In this document: one piece after another, positions 33,090-44,489 of the stretch | Position numbering within the stretch: position 1 is the stretch's first letter | Layout: the number at the start of each line of letters is the position of its first letter | DNA from: Bedellia somnulentella | Taxonomy: Eukaryota > Arthropoda > Insecta > Lepidoptera > Bedelliidae | NCBI GenBank assembly: GCA_963576735.1 | Contig: OY755187.1 | Coordinates: forward strand, 9,734,001 to 9,798,000 | Reading direction: 5' to 3' | DNA: 64,000 nt | Position numbers and translations under genes: made by a program | Notes under the pieces: generated by a model | Seen by the model: the letters and a program-made list of their open reading frames with translations, nothing else | Databases searched by the model: none | Told to the model about the DNA's origin: nothing

Positions 33090-33700
33090 AAGTACAGAGT
33101 ACATGAACACCAAACAAGTAATGAATAAATTATAGCTATGAAATTCTTTCCTACGCCTTATTGTCATAAAATTTAAGAAAGTATATTTCTTATTATTTGT
33201 AAAATGAAATCACTTAAATAATTGTAAATATTTATACACGGACTCTAAGAAAATTGTAGAAAAACGAAGGTAGTTCCCCGGGCGTTTAAAAACTAACTAC
33301 TCTCATATATTTAACGGACACGGATTCTAACTTATGCAGCCATTCTCTTTTCTAATAAAACTTTGCATTTGCTGTTAACTGAGCGAAGAATTCAATTCCA
33401 CATTCCTATTTTATCTTCTGGAATTTTATACGAATAAGATTTTTTATGTGCTTTAAAATCACTTACAAAATGAGTTTAATCAAATTAAGGTAGAGTTAAT
33501 TTAAACTTAGTTTGTTGGAAGTAAAAAACGATTTATGAATTTAAAAATATGAAATTAAAAAAAATACGATTAGGAAACTTATTTCGCCAAACAACTTCTT
33601 AGATTGACACTCAGATGTCAAATATGTACTCGCAGCTTTTTAAAAATACAATCTATACTCAATTATTTCAGTTTATAATTGGCGTCATGCAAAGGGTAGC
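33090..33700. other. No gene recognised
   Basis: AT-rich non-coding DNA. Confidence 0.4.
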
Positions 33701-33702
33701 CA

Positions 33703-33920
33703 GATATACCTATACTCACGACATTAAATCACAAAAAGGGGTAGCCAGAGCATCAGAATTATAAATTGTTTTGTCACTGTTGGAAGTTGAGTTGGGATAG
33801 CATTATAAAACAAAAGACTATTAGTGATGGGTCTCTAACCCAGGAATTAATTAAATGCCTCAAACCCCTAATACGACACGACAACCGCGGAACGAAAGTC
33901 ATTCTAAGCCGACATCACCC
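33703..33920 (-). mobile_element. Degenerate MINE copy
   Basis: TACTCACGACATTAAATCAC, AAGGGGTAGCCAGAGCATCA, GTGATGGGTCTCTAACCC and ATTCTAAGCCGACATCACCC; many substitutions and no long tail. Confidence 0.65.
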
Positions 33921-34529
33921 AGCAAACACTAGCCATCTTAAAATCCTGAACTAAAATATACTCATAACTCCCCACACAATTTTCAACCGAATATGAATAA
34001 TAAAATCTGGAATGATGAATATTTAGCGTAATAAAAATGTAAATGGCATCGCAGAGGCGTCACAGGCAAACTGGGAACTTATGTCTAGGAATTCACCAGT
34101 TTCACTCAGACCGGTTTGTTTGAGCGCCTAATGTAATATGCATTTTATTAAGTGCACTCTTTACTATAATTTCTCGTCGCTGCTAAAGGCTTTATTGAAT
34201 TACCGTGGTAATGAGCTTTGATTCCTTAAAGCTTAAAACTTTATTGCGATAACTTTGGGCGCTTCAATCTCACAAAGTAGTTGTTTAAAGTATAAGATTA
34301 AATTATTAATTTAGAAATAAACTGAAAAAAACAGATAGATTTTTGGTGATTAATGGGTTACCTCGAGCGTACCCTACTATAACGTACATGTAGCAGGAAA
34401 GAAATGTAGTACTGCTATGCTTAGCAGATATAACTCAGGAAAATACCACAGTTTTAATAGTTATTCTGTGACTAACATATCTGCTTTATCATAGTAAATT
34501 GTGGCCAGTGTTCGAAAGCCAGAGGGTAA
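33921..34529. other. No gene recognised
   Basis: Non-coding; no named repeat. Confidence 0.4.
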
Positions 34530-34800
34530 TCTATACTATAATAAGACTGTACCGAGGTCAAAACTGTACAATAAAGAAAAAAAAAAAAACTGGTGGAATA
34601 TGTTTTATTTTCGATACTGAAGCCAAATTTGCGCTTTTTGAAAAAAATATCTGTCTGTCTGTCTGTATGTCCGGTCATCACGTTAATTGTACCAGACGGA
34701 CCTTGATCAAATTTAGCATGAATGTAGCTTATACACCTGGCCAACATATAGTATATCATTTATCCCGGATTTCACAAGGGTTCCCACAGGAGCATAAAAA
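34530..34800 (+). mobile_element. Helitron 5' part
   Basis: A then TCTATACTATAATAAGACTG at 34530, followed by GAGGTCAAAACTGTAC, GATACTGAAGCCAAATTTGC, a short (TCTG)n and GACGGACCTTGATCAAATTT. It is related to the 17.7 kb Helitron. The 3' CTAG end is not recognised. Confidence 0.55.
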
Positions 34801-34997
34801 AAACATAACTTTTATATGGCTCCACATATTTGAACAATTAATTTTTCATCAAACGACTTAATCCGACTCTTCATTAACAGTCTTTTTTAAAAAATCAGGG
34901 GTTTCATCCATTTTCATAACAATAAATGTCCATTTAATTATTTGTCAATATAGTATGACTACTGGAAAATAAAGCAAATCAAAAATTTGATGCCATC

Positions 34998-35105
34998 GTT
35001 AACGTCTTCGTGGCGTAGCGGTATACCGTTTGGTTAATATTGATCGAACGGAAGATCCAGTTTCGAATCTCGGGGACCGCAATCTTTTTGCGTTTTTTTT
35101 GCTTT
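34998..35105 (+). mobile_element. tRNA-derived SINE, second family
   Basis: Perfect box A TGGCGTAGCGG and near box B AGTTTCGAATCTC in a tRNA-like head, followed by a T-rich stretch. The anticodon arm is expanded, so it is not a tRNA gene. Homologous to 39814-39925. Confidence 0.55.
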
Positions 35106-35385
35106 TGTGTTAGCTTAGAATAATAGGAAGCACTATTCCTTCTTTTTCACAATCATCTATGTGAATATGCCTGTATAAAAATAATTGAACGTATATTGTA
35201 TGAATTTTGCGTATTCATTTGGTAGGTCTGAGAATATGTTTCTAACTTTTATTTTTTCAACAATTTTTAAAACAAATATTCCCTAAGATAAATATTATGC
35301 TATACTTACGCATTAATTAATATTCTGTTTAATCCTTAGAATGCATAGTTTGTAAATAGTAGCATATCTCAATTTAAATTTAGTA

Positions 35386-35578
35386 CCGCCATCTATGACT
35401 GACTGGCTGCTAACTCTCACACATCACCAACGGTCAGTGTGGGGAGCAGCCAAACTGCTATCCATACTTCCAAAGATATTCTCATTTTTGAACATAGAAA
35501 CATGGTACAAAAAGGTTTGTTTCATGATTCTTATGAACAATTAAAAATATTTTTTAGAACTCACTCCCTAAGGGGTTG
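35386..35578 (-). repeat. Unclassified repeat, intact copy (empty site for Helitron and SINE)
   Basis: Reading minus: CAACCCCTTAGGGAGTGAG, TTTAATTGTTCATAAGAATC, AACAAACCTTTTTGTACC, GAGAATATCTTTGGAAGTAT, then CACACTGACCGTTGGTGATG. The paralogue at 38265-39600 carries two insertions that this copy lacks. Confidence 0.7.
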
Positions 35579-35585
35579 AAATATA

Positions 35586-35887
35586 GTATAGAGATCCCAA
35601 AAAAGGGTAGCCATAGCTTCAGAGGTAGTAATTAAGGGTAGCCACAGCTTCAGAGATAGTAATTCTTTATCTACTTTTGGAAGTTGAATGGGGAAAAGGT
35701 AATTAAATGGGTCTTCTACTGCATCGCCCAATAATTACGTAAAAAGCCTTAATGTTATTTATATCTATTATAACCTGCGTGGGAATATAAATATAAAAAA
35801 ACAGAAGATAAGATAGTTGGTATTTTGGATGTAAACCGGATGCAATAAATTTAGTCCACGCGGACGTAGTCGCGGGCAAAAAGCTAG
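35586..35887 (+). mobile_element. MINE (minus) joined to a Helitron 3' end (plus)
   Basis: A tail-less minus MINE (AGGGTAGCCATAGCTTCAGA partly duplicated, TGGGTCTTCTACTGCATCGC) continues into TAACCTGCGTGGG and a Helitron 3' end AGTCCACGCGGACGTAGTCG, CGGGCAAAAAGCTAG, with CTAG at 35884-35887 followed by T. The same junction in inverse orientation occurs at 37512-37700. Confidence 0.6.
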
Positions 35888-36054
35888 TATACCCTATGGA
35901 CTGTTGTGTATGCGACTGAATAGAAGAAAGAAGCATACATGGGCTCAAATTCGGCCAACCCAGTCTCAGCTATTTATCTTTAACTAAAACTACAAACGAA
36001 TGAACTAGTTACAATAATTGTGCACCAAAAATAAAAGATATACACATTTGGATC

Positions 36055-36540
36055 ATACAAAGAATATGCTCAAAAAGGCAGGCTCCGTAGCGTGAAAAAT
36101 AAATGGGTTTGTACGAAAAATGACGAATGTAAATGAAGCTAGAGAGATTTAATCTTCCTCATACTTGTACTTTTCATATATGTAAGGGCCGGCGCTGACT
36201 GCCGGCATGGCATGGCAAAGGATTTCGGTACAGATATAGCATTTTTAATCTTATTACCATGCATATAGAATTCATTTTGACACAACGATGCATAGGGAGG
36301 CCGCGGTAGGACAGAACGTCGTCAAAATTAAGTAAAATGAATTCTATACTCATGGTAATAAGATTAAAAATGCTGTATCTGTACCGAAATCCTTTGCCAT
36401 GCCATGCCGGCAGTCAGCGCTGGCCCTAAGACATTTTATACTTGTTTATACTTTTATACTTACCTTTACCTTGTCTTTTATACTTTTAAACCCCCATGGG
36501 AACTAATAACGTGAGTATATATATGTATGTATGTATGCAT
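36055..36540 (+). pseudogene. LINE 3' remnant interrupted by a MITE
   Basis: ACACATTTGGATCATACAAA, GAATATGCTCAAAAAGGCAG and AAATGAAGCTAGAGAGATTT match the ORF2 C-terminus coded at 24.1 kb. After the MITE the LINE tail CCCATGGGAACTAATAACGT, GAGTATATATATG and (TATG)n ends at 36540. Frameshifts are many. Confidence 0.6.
36186..36426. mobile_element. PIF/Harbinger-type MITE
   Basis: 241 bp with ~95-bp inverted ends (GGGCCGGCGCTGACTGCCGG outer sequence) around a short unique centre (GATGCATAGGGAGGCCGCGG). It is flanked by TAA at 36183-36185 and 36427-36429. A TWA target and GGGCC terminus fit PIF/Harbinger. Arms differ at only a few positions. Confidence 0.82.
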
Positions 36541-37510
36541 GAAAGTTACGTAGGAAAAATTTCATATTTTCTATCGCCTAAAACACCTTCCAACCACGAT
36601 GCATTTTTCTATCTACTAAGCGTAGTTCAGAAAAACTGTTCGCTCAAAAATATTAAAAACCAATTTAAAATTCACAACGAAAGCAGTTCCGCGTTTCTCC
36701 AATTGTGAAAATTGTAGTAATTTTATCGTAAACTCGCTGGCGAACGGGTTGTAAAGTGGGATCATTGCAGCAAATACTGAATCATTATACATTCAACAAA
36801 GGAAGTACACTCCTTTGGAGTAAGAATACTGGAGCAGCAAAAAACAGAATCCTTTGGGGAGAGCCTTAAAAGCTCTGTTTCGGAATGAGTGCAACAGCGG
36901 AAGAGGTCGCATTTACTAAGTTTATTTCGTATCAAATTGCAGCTGGCTTTTATCTTGTTGCATAGATCGATGAATTTAGATGAGCTTTGAGAGGCGTAGC
37001 ATGTCTTACAAAGTAATCAATAGACTCAGTTTTGTAAGTCTTAACTAGGGGCGATATTTTATTTAAAGTTCTTTTTTTGTTAATTTTGTTATTATTGTTT
37101 TATATTATCAAACTTCTTAATCAAACAAACTGTGTCAAGTTTTTATCTAAACTCTTTTCCTATTTTGTAAGTAGGTAGTTACTTAATAGTAGTAGTTAGT
37201 TAGTAATAGACTTCTTTGCTACAGTCATTGTAGTAGGGAAAAAAAGATTATCAATTAATTCATTCAAGGGTAATTTCTTCTACAAATGACTGTCTCGTCA
37301 TAGTTATATGTTATTTCTAGTAAAAACATACTGCTAGTGTTTCTTGGATTGTTTCACTTACCTTGTGGTGCACAAATTTACTCAAGTATTGAATATCTTT
37401 AATTAATGATGTTTTTGATAATCATACGAAAATCTTTGAGTTTAATATGAGCTGTTCTTCTAATATTATATTTATATGTGTAAGGGAAGGCCCTGTTCGC
37501 TTTATATTAT
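36541..37510. other. No gene recognised
   Basis: Non-coding stretch; nothing identified. Confidence 0.4.
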
Positions 37511-37511
37511 A

Positions 37512-37935
37512 CTAGCTTTTTGCCCGCGACTTCGTCCGCGTGGACTATATTGTTTGCATCCGGTTTAAATCCAAAATACCGAAACACAATCTCAGCTTCT
37601 GTTTTTTATATTAATATTCACGCGGGCGTTGTAAAGGACATTGAGGCTTTTTAAGTGATTGTTGAGCGCTGCAGTTGGTGACGCATCACTGACAACCTTC
37701 ATTTATTTTATTTTATTTTATTAGGGACATCAACAGCACATAAACATATAATTTACAATTAGATATAAAAAAAAGCCAATAACAGACATCCACAGAAGAT
37801 ACAAAAAACATTAGTAAATACATTTAACTACCTTTTTCCCAATCTATTCACAAAAGTGGATGAAGAATTACTATCTCTGACTGAAGCTATGGCTACCCTT
37901 TTATTGAATTTATGACCGTTAGTATGTACTCATGA
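37512..37935 (-). mobile_element. Helitron 3' end joined to an interrupted MINE
   Basis: CTAG (37512-37515), CTTTTTGCCCGCGACTTCGT and CCGCGTGGACTATATTG are a minus Helitron terminus; at TATTCACGCGGGCGTTGTAA the sequence passes into a plus MINE (GAGGCTTTTTAAGTGATTGT, GCATCACTGACAACC). The MINE is interrupted at ~37700-37850 by an A-rich segment and resumes ACAAAAGTGGATGAAGAATT to GACCGTTAGTATGTACTCAT. It mirrors 35586-35887. Confidence 0.6.
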
Positions 37936-37983
37936 ATGATTGATAGATGAATTTCATAAATTCCATCGCACCAAGTTTTATGT

Positions 37984-38216
37984 TTACATACATATACTCA
38001 CGGCTATAATTGCCTAGAAGGGGTAGGTAGAATTAAAAATTTCTCAGCCACTTTTGGAAGTTAAGTGGGAAAAAGATGGCATTATAAACATTATTGGTGA
38101 TGGGTCTCCAACAGCATCGCCCGAAAATCCCTTAAAAGCCCCAATACCCTTAGTCGCCTCTTACGACACCCGTGGGTAGAAAGGAGTAGCGACATTCTAA
38201 GCCAGCACTACACGGC
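37984..38216 (-). mobile_element. MINE copy
   Basis: Tail side ACATACATATACTCACGGC, core GATGGGTCTCCAACAGCATC, 5' end AAGCCAGCACTACACGGC. A small deletion affects the AGCCAGAGCTAAGG block. Confidence 0.8.
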
Positions 38217-38305
38217 TAGATACATAATGTCAAAAATCTCTATATTAACTTTCATTTGCTGTATCAACCCCTTAGGGGGTGAGTTTCAAACAATCCTTTT
38301 TAATT

Positions 38306-38468
38306 ACATAACATAATAACATAAACGTTCACGCCGAATATCCCCGAAGGGGTTGGCAGAGGTACTAATACTTCTGAACATCACGTGACTTTGTACTGTT
38401 CAGAGTACCCACGTTTAGAATGGACAGTGTACTCACGCGATAGGGGGCAGGCCTATCGCCGTTATTCG
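38306..38468 (-). mobile_element. TTATG-tailed SINE with 11-bp target duplication
   Basis: The inverted tail ACATAACATAATAACATAA is at left, then ACGTTCACGCCGAATATCCC, CGAAGGGGTTGGCAGAGG and GGGGGCAGGCCTATCGCCG. It is flanked by CCTTTTTAATT at 38295-38305 and 38469-38479; the 35.4 kb paralogue has a single TTTTTAATT. Confidence 0.88.
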
Positions 38469-38541
38469 CCTTTTTAATTGTTCATAAGAATTATGAAACA
38501 AACCATTTTGTACCAAATTTCTATGTTCAGAAATGAGAATA

Positions 38542-38664
38542 TCTATCTATACTTATAATAAATCTGTAGAGAGGTCAATTCTGTACACGAAATATATTTT
38601 CAAAATAACCATCAGGTGGTGATTAGGGATCGATACTGATGCCAAAAATGCAATCAGTAAAATT

Positions 38665-38702
<38 letters not shown>

Positions 38703-39509
38703 GGTTTGTATGTTCCTTATGGAAACAAAAACTACTCGACGGATTTTAACGAAACTTGGTACAATTATTCTTCATACACCTACGCAGGTTTTTGTATACT
38801 TTCCAGCTGAGTAGTAAAGGGGAATTTTGGGAAAACGGGAGAAGTTACTCCATTTTTTAAGCTTCCGTCGCGTGTGCAGCCTCAATGGTTAAACTTACAT
38901 AGAAATCATGTGTGACGGAAATATTTTTCATAAAATTATCTAAAAAAAATCCTCCGCAGTTTATGTCTATCTTTTACGGTTGACTCACAATAACACGTGT
39001 AATTCCTGATAGCTTAGCAGTTCGGATCATTCTGATTATATTTGTTTACTCTTACGTTTGTAAACGTCTCACTCATCCCAAATTTAAAAAAGGTAACATT
39101 ATTACCTATTCAATAAAAAAAGAATCATAGAAATCGGTAGACAAACACCGAAATTATACATAAAATAAGCCATCGCGCCCGTGATCAAAACCAAATCTTT
39201 ACTAATTTACATATAACATACTAGATGGCGCCAGTAGTTGCATCCTACATCAAGTAATGATTTATTTTTTAGACTGTTATAAATACTTCATAGCGTTTTA
39301 TATCAAAATTTGCTATTAAAAGGAAATACTGAACCGTTCATCAAAGCGCATCTAAAATCACCAAACTACACTGTTTAGGGAGTGCTATAAATTTAATAAA
39401 TTGAAAACATTGCGCTGAATGTCACAATGCTTGAGCAGTGACTGAAGAAAGAAACCTCAGATACTTAAAAAAACAACGCTACCCGTGCGAAGCTGGGACG
39501 ATCCACTAG
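38542..39509 (+). mobile_element. Non-autonomous Helitron, boundaries fixed by an empty paralogue
   Basis: TCTATCTATACTTATAATAA at 38542 to CTAG at 39506-39509, 968 bp. Removing it leaves GAGAATA|TCTTTAG..., which matches GAGAATATCTTTGG of the paralogue at 35.4 kb, as expected for insertion between A and T without duplication. Nearly collinear with 17713-18704. Contains a shorter (CTGT)n array at 38668-38702. Confidence 0.92.
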
Positions 39510-39695
39510 TCTTTAGTAAGTACAGATACGGATAGTAGTTGTGGGCTGCGGCCGGGTGCTGCCTCCTACACTGACCGTTGATGATAGTGGAGATCTTACA
39601 GCGATTGCTCGTGAATATGGGGATGGTTAGTGGTGGATCTCCATCTAAAATAATCGCTGAAGTGAAGAGATACTGCTTGCTATTAATATATATAC

Positions 39696-39778
39696 TGTAA
39701 ACTGTTTGATCACATTATTACTTTTGTAAATTTGTGTTTGATGTGCAATAAAGTGTTATTCTATTCTATTCTATTCTA
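39696..39778 (+). mobile_element. LINE 3' tip
   Basis: ACTGTAAACTGTTTGATCAC, TTGTGTTTGATGTGCAATAA and (ATTCT)n match the last ~80 bp of the LINE at 55.8 kb: a severely 5'-truncated insertion. Confidence 0.7.
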
Positions 39779-39813
39779 TATATTGATATTCTAAGCTGAC
39801 AAAACTATATTTA

Positions 39814-39925
39814 GAAAAAGCTTGAACCACCTGAGATACGAACCCGGGACGATTGATTCATAATAGTTCTAACTAAATACTCATTGTAGTTAGTTATACC
39901 GCTACGGCACGGGGATGTTACCGGC
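39814..39925 (-). mobile_element. tRNA-derived SINE, second family
   Basis: Minus-strand head with box A TGCCGTAGCGG and box-B-like GGGTTCGTATCTC; the arm between is expanded (TAACTA/TAGTTA stem). Same family as 34998-35105. Confidence 0.5.
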
Positions 39926-40259
39926 GCGGCGGTGTCAAATTTTTAATACGCTTTATTTATATTGGTCTTACTATTGACAAACAAATTTGTCATTTTAAGG
40001 TACATTTATTTTGATGAAAATAGATGATGTGAAGTCCATCGATTAAAAAAATAATCACAGCAATACGTTGAGCCATATATGAGTAAAGGTTAAGGTTGAT
40101 GCTCCTTTAGGACCCTTGCGAATTCCTAATTTTCAAGGATTCATCATCGTATCGTTTAGCTTCTAATTTGACAGGTTTATATTCGTTTGCAATATATAAG
40201 TAGACGCAAAAAAAACAATTCAGTAGATAAAACAAATAGTACGTCATCCCTCGGGAATT

Positions 40260-40563
40260 CCTCATTCCTCATTGTTTTATCATTTGGCTCATAAATTTAC
40301 ATATTTATATTCGTTCGCAATATATTACCTTGTTTTAAACGACACACAGCGCCAATTCCAATCCATCCAGCAAGCAAATAATATTTTTGTTTTCCCTCGG
40401 GAATATCATTTTTTGGGGATAAAAAGTACTCCATTATTTAATTTAGGCTTCTAACTATACGTCTGCAAAATTTCGAAGCAATCGGTTAAGTAGTTACGGC
40501 GTGAAAGCGGAACAAATAAACAAACAAACAAACTCACTTTCCAATTTATAATATTAGTATGGA
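40260..40563 (-). mobile_element. Helitron, 3' truncated
   Basis: On the minus strand A then TCCATACTAATATTATAAAT from 40563, (GTTT)n, TTCCGCTTTCACGCCGTAAC and TTCGAAATTTTGCAGACG match the small Helitron at 52586-52860. No CTAG terminus at the left. Confidence 0.65.
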
Positions 40564-41048
40564 TTTTTATGTGTAAGGACCAAGCAATAAATATTTACTC
40601 TCACAGGTGATTCTTGCTTTATTAATTGGAATTCTAAATACGATTAGCCACAAATAGTTTAATGGAATTGATCGACGACCAAAAAGCAAACTAACTCATC
40701 AATATATGAATGAGAATGGTAATTTTTGCAAAATAATTACGTACCAAAGAGTTTTTATATTTTTCAATATTCCAACTCTTTCACGACGATGACATCTTTG
40801 TTTCAGCAACTTTGAAGATACTGCTTATTATTTCGTGCACTCACTTACCCCAGCTTTGGCCTCACAGACGGAAAATGTAACCGGAGATTCTTAATGCTTC
40901 CGATCTTACCTTATTTATGAGCGTCTCTAGCTCAGAGGAAATACGGTGTGGTGCTACTGAATTAATTATATCACTGCTTTGCGTTACATGGCAATAAAGA
41001 TAATTCTTTTGACTTAATATCTACTTACTTCGTTACACTGTCGGTTGT
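40564..41048. other. No gene recognised
   Basis: Non-coding; nothing identified. Confidence 0.4.
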
Positions 41049-41275
41049 ACGTACATACATACATACATGTACTCATGACTGTGAATCCCTAAAATTCCTT
41101 TGCCACTTTTGAAAGAAAGGTTAGGAATAAATTGTAAAATAAAGGTTTTTGGCGATGGGTCTCCAACAGCACAGCCAAAAAATCACTTAAAAGTCTTTAA
41201 ACCCTTAATAGCCTCTTGCGGTCACCCACGAGTAGAAATAGAATGGTGCTATTCTAAGCAGAAAATACATAGCCC
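41049..41275 (-). mobile_element. Degenerate MINE copy
   Basis: (CATA)n tail, TGTACTCATGACTGTGAATC, GCGATGGGTCTCCAACAGCA, TAGCCTCTTGCGGTCACCCA, ending TATTCTAAGCAGAAAATACA. Confidence 0.7.
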
Positions 41276-42720
41276 ACAATATTGTAAAAGAGCCCAAGGA
41301 TAGCCAAATCACCAGAATAAAAAAACACAAGTTGTTTTATTTTCATTAATATGTATGTAGTAAGTAATTCTTATAAGAACCAAAGCAATATTTCTTTCGC
41401 TGCTACAGCACAGGTAACAGAATGGAAGCGAGGCGACACTAAGTAATTGTTTTCGAACTCAAGTAGAAGCAGGTGTATAAACAGTAGATCTCACTGACAA
41501 CACAGTGAAAAACGACCAAGAAATACCACCTATCGCCACCCACCATATATCGCCTTAATATATAGATACTGAAGGACTCACCAAAAAAACAATTCATTGG
41601 AATGCATTAAAATAATATATGCAAACTAAAAAATCTATATTTAAGTATATAGATTACTATAGTATTTTACTAACACAATCTTTTTAACTTTATATCTTTA
41701 CCTGGAATCGTATCTAAATTGGATTAGGTTACGTTGCTGTGCTAAAATACTAGAGTCAGTTGTATCACCAAATTTATAATGAATGAAATAATTATAAAAT
41801 TTATATTTCATTATATTTTAAATCCGCCTCTCGTAGTGAAGTTTTGTTCGTAACAGAAAGATTTTTTGCTTTGGAGACCCGAATCATATTATTATTTCTT
41901 TTCATGCAGCATCACCGTAACAACAATAAATAATACCTGATACTTTTATAACTAATCTTGGTTTAGTTAGTCATTGTGATGGTCTAGGAATGATAGCAGA
42001 ACATTAGATTTTTTATGGAAAGTCATGGTGGAAGATAAGGAAATTCTCGTGAATACCTGCCATAGTCCTTTAGCGGTATTCCATCTTATGCTATAATATT
42101 TAATACTCAATTTTAAAATCTAAATTGATTTTGAAGAATAACTGATTTTGTCTTTCGCTGTAATCATCACTTGTCTAACTGTGCTAAATCCGACATTGGA
42201 ACGGGCATAAACAGCGTTCGAACCTTCTCGAACTAATTACTTCTAAGGTTTATTGCCTATAATAAGTACTACAAAAATAGATAATAATGAAGAAAACCGC
42301 AAGGAATACTAAATAACAAAAGTAATAGTGGACGATTGTACGCAGTTTTTCATTGGTGGGTCTACCGAGCCAGCCATAACTCATGAGTTAATATAGGTGC
42401 CGCAACCCTGATAAAATACGGCTGGTTATTCCAGACATTTGTACGATTAATTAGGTGCTTTCAATTTCTTATGTGGCCTGTTCAACGACTAAATTACTAC
42501 CTTCAAGTTAACTGTAAAAAGCAAATAATATTATTGAAGACAGTGCATGAAATTCTAACCTTAAAAAAAAACAGCTAGACACTCCCTGACTGCTTAAGAT
42601 TAAAACCAAACTTGATTTTTTATGGCTATAATATTTGGGGCTTCGAAATATAGCACATATTATCCGTGCCTATAAATATATATACAGATATTTGTATGTA
42701 TGTATATACTAGTATAGTAC
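41276..42720. other. No gene recognised
   Basis: About 1.4 kb of non-coding DNA with no repeat or exon I can support. Confidence 0.4.
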
Positions 42721-42724
42721 TATA

Positions 42725-42935
42725 TTATCTTTGGTATATACTCACGACATTCGTCCCCAATTCCCATTAGGGATGCAAAGACTATCGATCGCCACTTTGC
42801 ACAATCCTGGCAAACCTCTCCAGCTTTACGTTCATCAATCTTTTCATAAATGTTTTTTTTATTTCTCCTACTTCAGATCAGACGCCTACCTTTCCTAGCA
42901 CATGCTCTATTAATATGTTTTCCGCTTACTAGTAA
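42725..42935 (-). mobile_element. LINE ORF2 3' remnant
   Basis: TATACTCACGACATTCGTCC, AAAGACTATCGATCGCCACT, TCCTGGCAAACCTCTCCAGC and GCACATGCTCTATTAATATG are the complement of the family remnant at 24.1-24.3 kb. Heavily mutated, no open frame. Confidence 0.6.
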
Positions 42936-43230
42936 TAACCGGAAAAGGGTATATATAATCCATTAAATCTCGAGAAGAGACATCGTAGCAGCTCGTATCA
43001 CGTGAGGTGTCCACTCAGTGTAATCCCCTGTCACGTGAGCAGGATCATGGAGTGCCATTAATCCCAACATCGGGCACAGCGGCACTCGCGGAGACGTGAG
43101 GAAAAATTCATTGTGCCCGCAGTGCGTTGTTGCAGGTTGCAGTGCCTTCTTCCTTTTACATCCTGTGGCTTTTATTTTATTTGTATATTTTTAAAAATAT
43201 TAATTTTATATACCTTAGTGTTACTAAGAT

Positions 43231-43490
43231 ACATATACATACATACTTATACTCACGGCCGTAAATCCCAGAAAGGGGTAACCAGGACTTCAGAGCTAGG
43301 AACTCCTCATAAACATTTGGAAGTTGATAGGGGATAAGATGATAGAAAATAAGTATCGTTGGCGATGGGTTTCCAACCGCATCGCCCAAAAACCACTTGA
43401 AAAGCCCTAAACCCTTAGTCGTCTCTTACGCTCTTACGACACCCGTGGGTAGAAAGGGGTAGTGACATTCTAAGCCAGCACTACACGGCA
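43231..43490 (-). mobile_element. MINE copy, full length
   Basis: Tail ATACATATACATACATACTT, TCACGGCCGTAAATCCCAG, GCGATGGGTTTCCAACCGCA, AGTCGTCTCTTACG, GCCAGCACTACACGGC. ACTAAGAT and CCTAAGAT flank it (imperfect target duplication). Confidence 0.8.
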
Positions 43491-43501
43491 TGTTCCTAAG
43501 A

Positions 43502-43994
43502 TGCCTGTTTAATTGTAACCATTGAGCTATCATCTCTTTATAACTTTTGTGCTCCTATTGGCGCACTCACTGCTACACTTATGATGTCTTGCTTCTTGCT
43601 CAGATAGTACCATCCTATATCGCGGTATCAAAATGTATTTTTTTTCATAAAATAGTATAAACAGTTGCCGAGAGCTAGTGAACTTATTTGCTAGTAATGG
43701 CTATTTCACACATCATTCTATCATGCACTCCCAGCCACGGAACGCGGATTTATACCTGGCGCTCATCATTTTGTAAGACGTTATCACGTCAAAACCACAT
43801 AGTAATTAGAATTCATCTACTGAACATGATTCAACCGTAAAGTTTCGAAGCAAACTATTAGCTTCGAAGCAAGTTGCAATGAGGACCCCATATACTAACA
43901 TTTTCTAAAAGGCTGAGCTCAGCAGCGTATGCCGTGCGTAAGATTAGAGAAATAGCAGACATAGAAACAGCCTCGCATTGTTTATTTCAGTTAT
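43502..43994. other. No gene recognised
   Basis: Non-coding, no identifiable repeat. Confidence 0.4.
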
Positions 43995-44415
43995 TTTCAT
44001 AGTATTATATCTTACGGTATTTTATTATGGGGTAAAGCGGCTGAAATTCATAAAGTTTTTGTCTTACAAAAGCGAGCTATCCAATCTATCTACATGTTAA
44101 GGTCGAGGTATTCGTTGCGCGAAAAATTTAAAGATATTGGCATTTTAACTGTCCCTTGTTAGTAAAGTTAGTGATCTCGAAATAAGGACAAACTTAACGT
44201 ACCGAAGTGGAGACTTAATAAAGTAAGTAACTCCTTTATGAGACTATCCCTTCAAATGTTTAACAAACTTTCTTTTGACATATTGGAATTGCCAGTGGCA
44301 TCTTGTAAAAAGTCCATTAAAGCAATACTTTTAAAGAAATCTTACTACAGTGTTCAAGATTTTTTAAACGACAAGACCCAACGCGCACTTGACTGTGTCC
44401 GTAAAGCTATAAATC
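43995..44415 (+). pseudogene. LINE ORF2 C-terminal remnant (second family)
   Basis: Reads YGILLWGKAAEIHKVFVLQK then RAIQSIYMLRSRYSLREKFK, DIGILTVPC and a stop near 44160; after a frameshift, MFNKLSFDILELP, IKAILLKKSYYSVQDFLNDK. This pattern (SYG.LLWG, LQKRA, REKFK, KKSYY..DFLND) is typical of the region after the reverse transcriptase in jockey/CR1-like LINEs. Dead fragment. Confidence 0.75.
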
Positions 44416-44489
44416 TTCCCTCGTTATTCCCAGGAATAATTGTCTGGTGCGGATTTTTCTTCTCACGTTATGTGATTGGTTTTTTGTAA

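Larger units (their letters stand above)
38265..39600 (+). repeat. Unclassified repeat copy carrying a SINE and a Helitron
   Basis: Host pieces are 38265-38305, 38469-38541 and 39510-39600; joined, they parallel the minus copy at 35386-35578. This gives a local before/after comparison for two insertions. Confidence 0.7.

Noticed and set aside
34998..35085. tRNA gene on the plus strand
   Set aside because: The anticodon arm is enlarged and unpaired; a SINE head is the better reading.
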